DNA from: Macrothele yani
Lineage: Eukaryota > Arthropoda > Arachnida > Araneae > Macrothelidae
Assembly (NCBI GenBank): GCA_039090855.1
Contig: CM076990.1
Coordinates: 201,257,232-201,321,231, forward strand
DNA: 64,000 nucleotides
Direction of reading: 5' to 3'
The position numbers were made by a program, and so were the translations under genes. The notes under the pieces were generated by a model that saw only the letters and a program-made list of their open reading frames with translations, was not told the DNA's origin and did no database searches. Shown here piece by piece: positions 33,837-45,783 of this stretch (positions within the stretch are counted from its first letter, which is position 1; the number at the start of each line of letters is the position of its first letter).

Positions 33837-33850
33837 TTGCATATGTATAT

Positions 33851-34937
33851 ATGTTCAATTATATTGTGGGAAACGGACAACAAACTTTTAAATGAACATA
33901 CACAATACAAATCAATCCCCAATCCTTTCATGGAAAAGGCACCACTACATCTGTACACGTGATAAGGCTAGCCTGAGTATGAAATGGAAGGTACTGAGTG
34001 TGCACTTCCACTGGAAAATATAGTTCCAGTCCAGCAGCTCATGTTCGAGCTTGAACTGGATCTTAAAATATATATATATTTGTTCTAAACGTTGTGCGTA
34101 CGTACATTACGAAAAAATGAAGATCCCAGTTTCGGTCGTATTTCTGAAAAATGCAGGTATTCGCGTTTTGCCGACGTCATTAGTCGGTCGCCTGTGAGAG
34201 TTAAGAGAGCCGATAGACGGAGGATATTTGCTACGTGTGGAAGAGTAAGCGGACAATTAAATGGTTTTGCGGCACTAAACGTTACTCCTTTCTTCATGAG
34301 GAAGAAATCTGATATAAGGGTAAACAGAAAGTTTCCGGTTTTTCTTCCTCCCTTCAAGGTAGCAAACCTACAAGGTTTGTGTGACGGTCCCCGACACATC
34401 GCACGCCATTAGTGCAGAGCAATACTGAAAAAACGATGAGATATCTTTTCGATGAACAGGTCCTGCCGTACTAAGGTGATATATCTTTTTCGATAAAAAG
34501 GAGTATTAATCGGTGAAAGACAATGATGCCGTGTTTTAATTCACTGAGCGCTGTAGTGCAGTTATTTTTCTTTGTCCTTTCAAACGGCTTCACAGTTTTC
34601 AAGTTTTTCGTGGAAATAATAGATTTTTGTTACCGTCTTAAGTGAAACAATAAACATCCATGGAAGCTTATGGAATCAATACAGCTTACCACACGCGTGA
34701 GCATTCAGAATACACCCTGTGATCCCCATACAAAACGTTTGGTAGGGAATCGTCTATCGTGTACATGTTTGCAGCACAACACATGGAGTATATGCAGGGC
34801 AGTAGCTAACAGGAAGCTAGAGGAGACTCAGCTCCCCCTGCAAGGTAAGCACCCCCCCCCCTTCAGGAAAATAATACACGTTGTTGTAAATTCTTTGAAC
34901 TTTTATTTTCGTTGGTTTATGAAAATGGCTTTTGTAT
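33851..34937. other. No gene recognised
   Basis: Two ~105-residue frames overlap on opposite strands at 34085-34412; neither shows a domain. A poly(C) run lies near 34851-34862. Confidence 0.4.
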
Positions 34938-35560
34938 TTCATTATAACTTATGTGTAGCTGAGCCGATGTTGCTGAAAATGGGACGGAAAGGGACGCCAA
35001 TCTTGTGTGACTTCGGAAGTGCGTAGAAACGTGGACAACGGGCATATGAGGATTTCAGATAACTTTTTGAGCTTTGGTCAAGAGTAACGCAACGTGATAC
35101 CACTTTCCGAACTTCTTTTAAATGTTTCTCCGATGGATCATTTTTTATTTCTTTGTACGGTCCCTCGGAAATAAGTTTTTCGACTTCTGCCTCATAATGT
35201 TTTCTGCCCAGAATAACAACTTGTCCTCCTTTATCGGCTTTAGTAATGATGATATCACAATTTGACTGTAATTCTTTTAGAGCTTTATATTGTTCCTTGT
35301 TGAGATTGGGTTTAAATAGTGGAACGGAATTTGACGTTATTACCGGCTGACACAATGTCTAATCGTTTCTTTCTCATCAATGCTTAGATCGCTTTTTGTC
35401 AGGGACACCTCAACTGACGCAACGACATTGGATACTGGTATCTTTTTTGAAATTGCGAAATTTGAATATTAACGTAAAATTTGTTTTTTAAATTCGCTCA
35501 GGTTAAAACAAGATAGGTTAGATATCACTCCGTTATCCGTAAAGACTTCCTCACTTTGAG
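34938..35560 (-). pseudogene. Penelope-like retroelement reverse transcriptase, N-terminal fragment
   Basis: The minus-strand frame 34942-35355 contains CDIIITKADKGGQVVILGRK (the KADKG block), then RFYALPKSHKIGVPFRPIFS and NIGSAT, the motif order at the start of Penelope-type RTs (usually LPKIHK...LRPIVS). Upstream, in other frames to about 35560, come FAISKKIPVSNVVASVE and LSCFNLSEFKKQILRK, also typical of this family's N terminus. The catalytic YADD part and the GIY-YIG endonuclease are missing. Confidence 0.75.
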
Positions 35561-35747
35561 AAGTAGAAATTTTTTTATTGTTGTTATTGTTTGATAATTT
35601 TTCAAATTTGAAAAAAAAAAAAATTACCAGTACTTTATAGACAGCAGCCTTCACAATTTAAATTTACTTATTACGAATCGCATCGCGCGATATGTTAATT
35701 CCTAAGTTATCTGCCAACTGCGGCATTTACTAAGCAATGCCTTATAA

Positions 35748-35822
35748 ATATTCGTCCGAGACGGGTACGGATTCGAGTCCCCGTGAGGCATGGATGTTGT
35801 GTTTGTTTTACGGCGCTGCATC
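35748..35822 (+). mobile_element. Main-family SINE fragment
   Basis: A B-box segment (acggattcgagtccccgtga) followed by ggcatggatgttgtgtttgt matches the middle of the SINE at 4074; both ends are missing. Confidence 0.7.
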
Positions 35823-36046
35823 TGTTCTTATTTTAATAAATCTGCGCAATTTGAGGACACAGCTTTTGCTCATACTGTATATGATGGCATATGAGTACGC
35901 ATTTTTGTTTTATTTCCTATTTTCCTTTTTGGACGAAGTTTAAAAGGAAAATAAAGAAATTTGGATGTTTGATGAAGCATCCGGAAAGAGCTATGCTCCT
36001 TGAAGTGAGATCAAATAAACCTAATGAAAAAACACGTGATCGTATA

Positions 36047-37279
36047 CACCGATGAGCCATTTACATTATGACCACCCCCAGCCTAGAGAAATGAGCGCAC
36101 CTGGAGACCGAACGGTGGCGCAGGTGAAGTTCACAAACCAGTATATACAAGCGGAGGACCGGCTTTCGGTAAGTAGAGTGTTCGGAGTCAGAATGGGAAA
36201 AGCTGCCAATTTATCGGAGTTAGATAAAGGACAAATTGCGATGCCACGACGTAATAATATCAGTCAAATTGTGAACAACGATCTTGGAAACGGCGCGGCT
36301 TGTGGGTTTGTGGGCTGTTCACGTGTCGATATACTGAGTACGTATCAAAAGTGTGTACATATGGCCAAACGACGAACTGTCGTCCAGCATGTGCCACCCG
36401 TAGCTCATTGATGACAGAGAGGAGCGGAGACTGTCGCGCATTGTTCACAGCAACCGCAGGGCGACAGTGCGACAAATCACCCGCAACTACAACAGTGGTG
36501 TTCAGGGCAATGTGTCACAGCATACAGTTCACCGCAGCCTTTTGCGCATGGCCTGCGTAACCGAAGACCCAGACGGTTTCCCAGGCTCACTGCACGTCAT
36601 CGTCAATAACGCATGAAATATGCCAAGATCATAGAGATTGAACCGTGGATGATTGGAAGAAAGTGGCCTGGTCTGATGAATCAAGATTCCTGGTGCATCA
36701 CGCAGGCGGCCGAGCGCTTATTACAAACGGAAGCTATGGCGGCTGGATGCACTGTCGGGGAGAAACAGGCAGGCGGCGGCGTTATGCTGTGGGCGATGTT
36801 TTCTTGGGACACTTTAGGCCCCATTATCCCAACAGCACAATCCCAGACAGCTGTCAGGTATCTGAACATCGTTGCGGACCAAGTTCACCCATTCATGGCA
36901 GGCACCTGTGTTCCCTGCTGGTAATGGCCATTACTTACAGGATAATGCGCAATGCCACACTGCCAGAATCGCCAAGGAGTGGTTCGAGGAATATGCTGGT
37001 GACTTTCTGTTAATGCCCTGGCCTCCAAATTCACCTGACATAAACCCAATCGAACATTTGTAGTTCGACTTGGAAAAGCGGGTTCGCGCTAAATCACCAC
37101 CACCCCGAAATGTACGGAAACTGGAGGACCTGCTGTTGACATTATGGTACCAGATACCCCAGGATACCTATCGCCACCTCATAGAATCGATGCCTTCCGG
37201 AGTGGCCGCTGTTTTGTGGGCTAATGGGGATCCTAGAGCTTATTAGGTAGGTGGTCATAATGTAATGGTGCATTGGTGT
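36047..37279 (+). mobile_element. Tc1-like transposon, family A, copy A2
   Basis: The ends caccgatgagccatttacat and ggtggtcataatgtaatggtgcattggtg are inverted repeats, next to TA. At 1233 bp it appears full length. Confidence 0.88.
36193..37240 (+). pseudogene. Tc1 transposase, family A, copy A2 (broken)
   Basis: The start is MGKAANLSELDKGQIAMPRR. The HTH region carries an insertion (NNISQIVNNDLGN) and a frame change. WKKVAWSDESRFLVHHAGG gives the first Asp; LQDNAQCHTARIAKEWFEEY and PNSPDINPIEHL give the second Asp and the Glu. A stop directly after HL and several shifts break it. The DDE residues themselves survive. Confidence 0.8.
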
Positions 37280-37634
37280 ATGTACGCGCATGAAAGGAGA
37301 AAGTGTCAAAGTAATAATTTATCTCGAAAATGTTTGCTCTCGGGTATTTCTGAATCCTCGAAGCAGTGTTTTAAATCAACTAAGTTTCTCAGTGAGTGGA
37401 CACTGCTCTACGAAACTGTCATTTCCTGCACAGCTCCCCCCCCCCCACTCCTCCAAGCTCACCACACGAAAGTATGTTCTCTAGAAAGAAATCCCTCCAT
37501 TCCCACGCCGGAAGAGTAACAAGTTTCTGTGCTTTCCACATGAACTGGAGACGATTTCCTCGCTGTATTCAGATATGTTTATGTATGAGAATTGTTTCTA
37601 TTCCACCTGCGGTGACCTGGATAGTATGAAAATA
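37280..37634. other. No gene recognised
   Basis: Spacer between two Tc1-like elements. Three overlapping short frames have no recognisable domain. Confidence 0.4.
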
Positions 37635-37904
37635 CACTGACGTCCAAAAGATAAGCATATAAGTTTAAAAAAAAACATTTTAGAACAAACGAAAGAGGGA
37701 AGAAGGGTAAGGGTAGTAAAATAAAGTGCAGAGGACGTCGGAATATGCAAATGTAGAAATCATGACCGAATACCATGTGATGAAGGCGAAACAGCACATT
37801 TGTGTAGTTGAAAAAGAGCTGCAAAAATGCGAAAAGTGACATCCCTTGTCATCGCTTCCTGCTACTAGTAGAATTCATGTTTTAATAAAACAGTATGTCT
37901 GAAA

Positions 37905-38445
37905 GACCTCAAGGGTATTTACACGTGGTCGGATTATCGGGATGTTAGAATCCGGCCAGACGGAGAGCAATGTTGCCAGAGCCACTGGCGTGGATCAATC
38001 CATTGTATCCAAACTTTGGCGAAGGTACCAGGACACCGGAGATATTAATCGTTAACCTGTGGCAAGTCGTCCATGGATTACAACGGCTCCGGGAGATTTG
38101 CATGTGGCACTGACAGCGAGATATAACAGGTTTATGACAACAAAAGCGCTTGTTTTATAGTTGTCTGCTACTGGTGGACCAGCTGTTTCAAGGCGAACAG
38201 TATACAGACGACTCAACTAACAAGGACTACACGCGAGAAGACCTGCAGTTTGTGTCGCATTTACTGCGTCAGCAAGAAATACCTGGGTACTGTAGTGCAG
38301 ACAAAGTCGATACTGGGACAGATATCAATGGGCAAATGTCCTCTTCTCCGGTGAATCCAGGTTCAGTCTCTAAAAGGACAGCCGTCGTGCGAGAACCTAG
38401 AACCCGTTATTTCCCGACAAACACCTGAGAAATGCGTCATTACAG
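37905..38445 (+). pseudogene. Tc1 transposase, family F, N-terminal half
   Basis: The reading FTRGRIIGMLESGQTESNVA, RATGVDQSIVSKLWRRYQ is a clear Tc1 HTH. A stop follows at INR. SRRTVYRRL and LFSGESRFSL continue in shifted frames; the first catalytic block reads SGES where SDES is expected, so the Asp is lost. Confidence 0.75.
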
Positions 38446-39208
38446 AGGTGGTGGTGGTGGTGGCAGGGGAGTAAAGATAGCCCCCGCAAACCTGGCGTTG
38501 AGGGGGGCCCGTGAATATTAGGGGGCCCAGATCTTCGTACGTATTATTTTTATTTTTTTTATTTAGCAATGTAATTTTAGACAAGAGGTTTTCTACTTGC
38601 ACTAAAAAAATTTGTTTTAAATTTTCTGTCTGTTGGATACGAACGTTTTTGAACGAAAGGGTCCCATTGACACAGACTCTTATCTGCGCGCCGATCAGAG
38701 ATCAGATCAGATTACATGTAGAGGATTTTAGGAAGGGAGCGTCTGACCCCAGGTTTTAAACAACCAATAGGAAACTAGGAGATTTGGGCTAGAGTGACCG
38801 ATAGGAAAGTGACACGGAAGCGAAGTAGAAAGGGGGAGGAAGACGCCCTTATTTATTACCGGGGAGCCAGTAGCCTGGGTCCGACGGCTTAACGTACCCA
38901 GCCGACTCACGGTGGATATTTAGTGGTTTGAGCGTTCGTACCTGCCTGGGATCGAACATGACGTTTCTACCTTCGGTCATCGCACAGTCAAAGTAGGCTT
39001 GACGGACGTGCGATGATAAGCATTGAAAATGGCCGAACCAGAAAGCTAGAAGTGACGAAAGTGATTGAAATATTCGCTAAGAAGAACGTTAGAAGGGAAT
39101 CCAGAATTTAATAACGTAATTTTTCTTTATTTTGTAAAGTATGCTTGCTTCTTGAATTTAAAAGACAAGACACTAAAAAGAAACAATATCGCTGAAGTAT
39201 TTAAAACT

Positions 39209-42156
39209 GGGATGTAAGGTCAGGTGATGCGTAACATCACAGCCTCTCCTTGACAAATGTCAACCCCGCCTTCTCGTGGTGCATCCTCTTCCCACTGAAG
39301 GGGCTCTGACGACCGCCAATAGCAGTATAACTATACCATCGGGATTAGAGGAAATGCTATCCCACACTCACCAACCCGCTTGGCCAGCGTGGTGATTTTG
39401 GCCAAACCCTCCAAAATGACTCCACAACTTAAATCTTGGCCCTCAGTCTCCGGCAGCTGGAATGTACCTGGCCAAGGCAGCGGCCAGTGCGACATGAAGG
39501 CAGAGGGTGCTAAGAATCACCGGAGGACCGGACTAGGCCGCCATCTGATGCTGACCTTGGCTACGTATAATGGACGCTCCCTATCTTCTGATTCAAGGCT
39601 TCTTGAATTGGAAGAGGAACTACAAAGGATCAAGTGGGACATCGTCGGGCCCCACCACAAGTCATCCTGAAGAAGAAATTGAAGAATTTTATGAGGAAAT
39701 TCGTCATCTAAATAATAAAGGTAAGCAGCACTTGAAGATAATTATGGGAGATTTCAATGCAAAAATAGGGCAATGGCAACAGAATGAAACTTCAGTAGGT
39801 ACATTCGGTCACGGCAACAGAAACCAGCGTGGAAATACTCTCGTTGAGTTTGCAGAGGCAGAAGGGTTTTTCATCTTGAACTCCTTTTTCAAGAAAAAGC
39901 CGCACAGGAAATGGACATGGAGACATCCAAATGGAACGACAAGTGAAATTGATTTTATTATGTGTAACAAAAAATTCGTCATAGAAGACTGCAGTGTGCT
40001 AAACAAGTTCAACACAGGTAGTGACCATAGATTGGTGAGATGTAAGATGCACCTCAACACTAAACTCGAACTTGGCAAGCTCATAAGACAAACAAAATGT
40101 ATTCACATAACCAACCTTAAAAAACACCATAATACCTTCAAGTTGGAACTGAAGAACAGATTCTCTGCTTTAGAAGGCTTAACATCGGAAGAAGTGGATA
40201 TTTTTGAAGTTAACAGAAAAGTAACCAAAGCTGTTATGGAAACAGCAACAAAATTAGCTGGGTCTAAGAACAAGTTGCATGTGAACAAATTATCAGGAAA
40301 AACCAAAATGGTGATGCAAAAAAGAAGAGAGATGAGGACAACTAAAGAAGATGTGACTTCCAAAGTGGAATATATAGAGCTATGCAAGACAGTACGAAAA
40401 AGTATCACTGAAGACATAAGGAAATTCAACTGTGAACTAGTGAGGAAAGCAATTGAAAACAACCAAAGCTTAAAGATAGCAAAGGGACATCTTAGTAAGA
40501 GAAGAAAACAGATTATGGCACTGAGAAAAGAAGATGGTTCTGTAACAAGAAATAGAGGCGAAATTTTGACAAGAGTGAAAGATTTCTACTCCAAGTTATA
40601 TGAAAGGGATGATGCATGTACTCCAGACATCATGGAAGGTATCAGTACCAGAGTTCTTCCAGTCCTCTCAGCAGAAGTTGCACATGCAATCAAGAACATG
40701 AAGCGGGGAATAGCTCCAGGAGAAGATGGAATTACTGTAGACATCATACAAGAAGCAAGTGGAGAAATCGAAACAGTACTCGCCCAAATTTTCACTCGAT
40801 CTCTTAATGAAGGGAAGATTCCTGAGGATTGGAACAATGCTATAATGATCCTGCTACATAAAAAAGGTGACATTGAGGATCTCAGGAACTACAGACCTAT
40901 CAGAATCCTATCAGTGGTTTATAAAATCTTCACTAAAGTTATTTCACACCGTTTGAAGGTAACACTGGACATGGCTCAACCGAGAGAACAAGCTGGATTC
41001 AGGAGTGGCTACAGCACAATAGATCATATACACGTACTGAGAGAACTAATTGAAAGAGCGAGGGAATATGAACTTCCATTGTGCATGGCTTTTATCGATT
41101 ATGAAAAAACCTTTGATTCGGTGAAACCATCAGCAGTTACAATGGCTCTGAAATATTGCGGTATTGAAGATGCATACATTAATATTATTAATAACATCTA
41201 TGAAAATGCAAGTGCAAAGATTCGGCTGTTTGAAAATACAACACACATAAAAATTGGAAAGGGAGTGACACAAGGTGACACCATATCTCCGAAGCTCTTT
41301 AACGCCACATTGGAAAATGTCTTTCAATCACTGAACTGGGAAAACAAAGAGATAAAGATTAATGGAGATTATCTAACCCACCTTCGTTTTGCTGATGACA
41401 TAGTCATTTTTGCAACTACCCCATCAGAGCTGCAGAGTATGATCCAAGAACTTGCTGACAAGAGTAAAGAAGTGGGATTAAAAATGAACTTTCAGGAGAC
41501 AAAAGTGATGTTCAATGCTTTTACACGAAATGAAGATTTATCGATTGATGGAGAAAAGCTGGAGATAACAGACACGTGCGTTTATCTTGGACAGCAGATA
41601 TAAAGTGCGGGCCCCATTGATGAAGAAATTAATCGGCGTACAAAACTTGCCTGGAGAGCTTTTGAAACAGCATAATTTTCAAGAGTAATATGCCAAAAAG
41701 GAAAGTGTTTGATCAATGCATCCTTCCAGTGCTTACGTATGCTGCAGAGACGTGGACCTTAACTAAAAGAAACATGCAAAGGCTGCAGACAACTCAAAGA
41801 AAAATGGAGAGGTGCATGCTTGGTGTAACCAGGAGAGATAAGAAGAGGAATTCGTGGATCCGAAAAATGACAAGAGTGGAAGATATCATGATCAGAGTTA
41901 AATCCCCGAAATGGCGATGGGCTGGACATACTGCCAGAAGGACAGATCATCGATGGACAGCCGAAATTTTAGATTGGATTCGAAGGGACAGGAAAAGACC
42001 CAGAAGAAGACCACATGGGAGATGGGTGGAAGAAATTTGAAAGTATGCGGGAGTGACATGGAGGAGACTGACACAAGACAGACCGTTGTGGAGGAAACTT
42101 GGGGAGACCTTCATCCAGCAGTGGATTGATAATGGTTGACAATGATGATGATGATG
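39209..42156 (+). mobile_element. RTE-type LINE, nearly full-length copy R1
   Basis: A 5' UTR, endonuclease, RT and (gat)n tail are flanked by a 10-bp duplication atttaaaact (39199-39208 and 42157-42166). The (gatgat) tail without poly(A) fits RTE-clade LINEs. R2 and R3 are truncated copies of the same family. Confidence 0.88.
39540..42130 (+). pseudogene. RTE endonuclease-reverse transcriptase (broken)
   Basis: The frame 39380-39670 gives LTLATYNGRSLSSDSRLLEL (endonuclease start). The middle of the endonuclease is deleted, and 39570-41603 resumes with IIMGDFNAKIGQW and TGSDHRLVRCKM. The RT follows: GEDGITVDII, NYRPIRILSVVYKIF, MAFIDYEKTFDSV (motif A), KGVTQGDTISPKLF and LRFADDIVIF (catalytic). 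A stop at 41601 replaces a Ser codon kept in R3 (tca to taa), and small deletions near 41670-41700 shift the frame. 41690-42040 then carries the C terminus. With EN damaged and RT stopped it cannot move. Confidence 0.85.
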
Positions 42157-42562
42157 ATTTAAAACTAGAAAAATGTAAACATACTGGTTTTTTCCTCTTT
42201 CTCAAAAATTATTGTATTAAGGAATTAAAGAGCTTTAAAGGAAGTTCGAAACCAGACACTTGAAGATCAGTATTTGTTTTTACTTGATTTGATATCGTCC
42301 AGATTTGTCATTTGAAAATTTTACACTTTTTTCCCTGAGTACTAAATTTATCGAGGATACGTACCAAAATAAGTACTCACATAATTAAGAGCAATACATA
42401 AGTGATCATATAATCAATATCTGGAAAATACATTTTTACTACGGCGAAGTAAAATATTTACCCTCAATTTTTGCATTATTTTTTACTATGTTGCGGGGCC
42501 TGTTAGGAAAATTTCCCGGGGGGTGGGGGGGCAGGGTTTTGAGTTACGCCACTGGGTGGTGG

Positions 42563-43010
42563 TGGTGTATTTATCTGGGCTGGCATTATGTCCAACGGGC
42601 GTACACAACTCCATGTCTGTTCTGGTGGAACTTTAACAGGACGGAGAAACAGAGACGAAATCCTCGATCCCTACGTGAGGTTTTTTCGGGATTCTGTTGG
42701 CCTAGGTTTCCCTTTCATGGACGATAACGCGAGACCTCATAGAGCTGCTATTGTCAAAGATTATCTGGAAAGTGAAAATATCCACCGTATGCCATGGCCA
42801 AAGCATTCCCCGGACCTCAAACCAATAGAACATGTATGCGATGCATTGGGGAGACGCATTGCAGGTTGTAAACCTCCCGCCAGAACTCTCGATCTGCTGT
42901 TGTTCAGGAGTGAGATTTGGGCCAGAGTGTTCTCGTTTTCTTTTTTAAACAGCATGAGACATCGGTGTGACACTTGTATCTCTGTAGAAGATCTCCATAA
43001 GCATTACTAG
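42563..43010 (+). pseudogene. Tc1 transposase, family F, C-terminal half
   Basis: The reading VFIWAGIMSNGRTQLHVCSG, GGTLTGRRNRDEILDPYV, FMDDNARPHRAAIVKDYL (second Asp) and KHSPDLKPIEHVCDALGRR (final Glu) completes the half found at 37905. The tail SMRHRCDTCISV is the normal Tc1 C terminus. Only this half is nearly free of stops. Confidence 0.8.
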
Positions 43011-43226
43011 ACCGTTGTACAAAATTAGAAAAGCCTCCGTAAAATTCCTGCTGTTTTCACGATTTTCGACTATTGGTAAGTTTTCCTGTTTCTTTTTTTA
43101 TTTGTACTGCGCATTTAGCTCCTCTCTAATATATATATGTATAGTAAACAACTTATTTCATTGTGTCTTCTCATTTTTGTAATTCAACACTTTTTGTTGA
43201 TTGTGCTTGATTTTTGAGCACCGGTG

Positions 43227-43579
43227 TAGCTTACTAAGTCGGAATTAGGGAAATGGTCTGTTCGATTCATCTCCGATGTGACGCAACTTTCAAGAGTTCT
43301 GAAGTTGTTTGGAGAAAGTTAATTCGCACATCGGTGGGTTATAAAAAATAGGGCTTTGTTAACAGTTTGTTGTTCAGCTGAGTCAGCATCAAACTAATCG
43401 CTTTGCCAATGTGCTCATAACTGCGGCAATTTTCAAAATTCCTTTACTTGAATTCATTGCAAGCTGCAGCTGTTTTAAATCAAAGGCAAAAGAAATTCTT
43501 CTGAGTAGGCCCGTACTTCAAATCACACGGAGATAAAACACAGTTTCTCAACTCGTTCATCCTGCTGTTTTCGAATTCT
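43227..43579. other. No gene recognised
   Basis: Short spacer without frames or repeats I could identify. Confidence 0.4.
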
Positions 43580-43797
43580 AAATGTCTTTGTCTTTATTTC
43601 GGGATTTAGCGGTCGCCATGAGCTACTCGAAGGCCTGTAGACAGTCGTCCCACGTCCGTCCCTAATTTGGGGCCGTTGGTTCCAGGGATAGGAAGAGGTC
43701 AGGCCGCACCACCGATGCGTTATCCAGAATTGAAGCATGGGTCACGGCTAGGCGATTAGCTGGAAACCAATGCATCTGACCACTCGGCCACCGAGAC
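43580..43797 (-). mobile_element. SINE of a related family with a tRNA-Ser/Leu-like head
   Basis: On the minus strand, ggtggccgagtggtcagatg resembles the start of a class II tRNA. The body ggaaccaacggccccaaatt agggacgg and the tail gctcatggcgaccgctaaat match the main family's body and tail. The two families thus share body and tail but differ in tRNA head. Confidence 0.7.
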
Positions 43798-44134
43798 TAC
43801 GCAAAGTCAATGTACCGTACCATAAACGACTGCTATGTTGCTATACAAATGATGAATTTCAATGACATTGTTAATTTATTTTTGCTATACGTTGTCTCCA
43901 TTTTTACTTACGGACTTCAAAAAAGTTCTTTGCAGATCAAATTGAGGTAATATCTACACATATTCAAGAACAGTAAAAAAAAAAAGGGGGGGGGGAAGAA
44001 AGGAAGGCGTGCGCGTGCCAGTCCGAACAATAAGTGCTGTACTACAAACTAATTATCCTGAGTGACATGGACCACAGTGGATTCTGAAAAACAAAAATTA
44101 AAATTAAATAAATAAATACTGTATTAACAAAATA
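43798..44134. other. No gene recognised
   Basis: AT-rich spacer with an A/G-rich run near 43976-44008. Confidence 0.4.
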
Positions 44135-44435
44135 CAGTAAAACATCCTTAACGAACACTCCGAATAGCGGACAATTTTGTGACCCCTAAGTCCGAAGTAT
44201 GCACGGTTCTGTATATTTGCCTCCAAATAGTGGACCCTCCGAAAAACGGACAGTGATGTTAAGTTTATTCTAAGACAGTTAAAAACATGAACGTTCAAGG
44301 GAAAAAAATCGGCGAATTTTTTGCCTCAAAGATGTTGCATAGCTTCTTTCGACGTAAATTGGGTTGTATGTTTGAACGGGGGTCCGGACGACCAAAGATC
44401 GTCCGGATTCCCATTACAAAACATACTGGTCTGTG

Positions 44436-45536
44436 CAGAAGCGTAGCTAGGCATTTCTGTGCCCGGGGTAAACCACAATATATACGCCCCCCCTTCCCCA
44501 CCGAAATCGTTAAGACAAAAGAGCCGTACCGCCTGAAATATTAAATTATAATCCTTCTCGCCGCATGAGTTTTTAGGATAGTAAAACTGGTCTTTTGTCT
44601 TGATTACGCACAAATTTGCATTATTTAGTACCCACACGCACATGCAATTACAATTTTTCAACGAAAAACCGGAAAACGAACCCTGACCACCGGGAGTTAC
44701 TTCTGACATTTCTTTTCACACTGAGTCTTATACTTTCTTTTTGTATCATATTCCCTTGTAGTGATTACCAAAAATTACTAACGGTTGTGCAATAGATTTT
44801 AAGAACGGACTAGTTTTAAGCAGGACCTGAGGAAGACCTTTCTGAAGTTATTGCCATTTTAATTGTAGAAATTTAACTTATAAATGTTTTTTGTTGGGGT
44901 ATGATAATGCAAATTTGGTATTAGGAAACTAGGTGACTTTTTTTTTATTCCAAACGTGAACGACATTTTACCTTCATCACTTACGTCGGAAAAAATTAGG
45001 AAATCGGAAATAGCTTTCATGAGAAGCGTTTCGTGCATTTCCCTTACCTTCCTTGCATTAAGAATATTTTGGGTAGTGAAGTTGAACTGAACGCGGAACG
45101 CCATTTAGGATATAAAATACAAAATGTGAAGAGAGCGGTGAGATTCCGAACTGCTCCGGAATTCCGTCCTTTGTTACCACACTAAACGGACCTAATGCAG
45201 TGTGCAGTAGGGGTGATAATGATAGAATTACACCCAGTGAATCTTAAAAATGTTAATGATATCCTTATCTTGCAACGTACGTACAACCACGCCTTCATTT
45301 CTGATTATGATCAACTTATATCCCCAGCACATTTTGAGGAAGAAATACGAATTTTAAGCCGCCAAGCTACCGCAACTGGAGAAAGAAATTATAGGTAAAT
45401 TCTGTAATTCTGTACCAGAAACTGGTGCAAAAGTTTCAATTCTGATTTTAATCAGATTGTACGTAGTGACTTTTGCACTCTCTTAAACTGCGCCCGGGGC
45501 AGCCGCCGCGCCTGCCCCGCCCTAGTTACGCCTCTG
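44436..45536. mobile_element. hAT-like non-autonomous element
   Basis: The ends cagaagcgtagctagg and, on the other strand, cagaggcgtaactagg match at 14 of 16 positions. The 8-bp flanks are ggtctgtg (44428-44435) and ggtcagtg (45537-45544), with one difference. C/G-rich segments (gcccggggtaaacc and gcgcccggggcagcc) lie just inside. The frame 45195-45398 (67 residues) is unrecognised. Confidence 0.75.
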
Positions 45537-45783
45537 GGTCAGTGGTTTCAATATGGCCGCTCTTTTATTAGAAGTGGGCAAAACAGCTTCTTTCAAACAA
45601 AATGGAGTGTTCATTTTCAATCAAGAAGAAGACGATTTAGTCACAGTTTCGAACTAATTACAGGGGTTGGATAAAATAATGTGAACACCATGATTATAGG
45701 GGTTAAAGTTATTCGTGTAATCTATACTGAAAAAAAAAACCGAATGTTGTCATTATCTTTTGTGCACCTTTTCTTTGTATATA

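Larger units (their letters stand above)
38464..42554. mobile_element. hAT-like element hosting an RTE LINE
   Basis: The left end caggggagtaaagatagccccc and the right end, on the other strand cagtggcgtaactcaaaacc, are imperfect inverted repeats of the type seen at 44436. The 8-bp ggtggtgg flanks it (38456-38463 and 42555-42562), although the site is a GGT repeat, so the duplication is less decisive. Without the RTE it is about 1.1 kb. No transposase is readable. Confidence 0.6.
37635..43226 (+). mobile_element. Tc1-like transposon, family F, split by a nested hAT/RTE block
   Basis: The left end cactgacgtccaaaagataagc and the right end, on the other strand caccggtgctcaaaaatcaagc, agree at most positions and are next to TA. 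The N-terminal transposase half is at 37905-38445 and the C-terminal half at 42563-43010. Both are interrupted at the same GGTGGTGG by the hAT-like element. Confidence 0.75.

Noticed and set aside
34085..34412. Overlapping ~105-residue frames on both strands
   Set aside because: Neither has a recognisable domain, and overlap on both strands over the same span suggests low stop density by chance.
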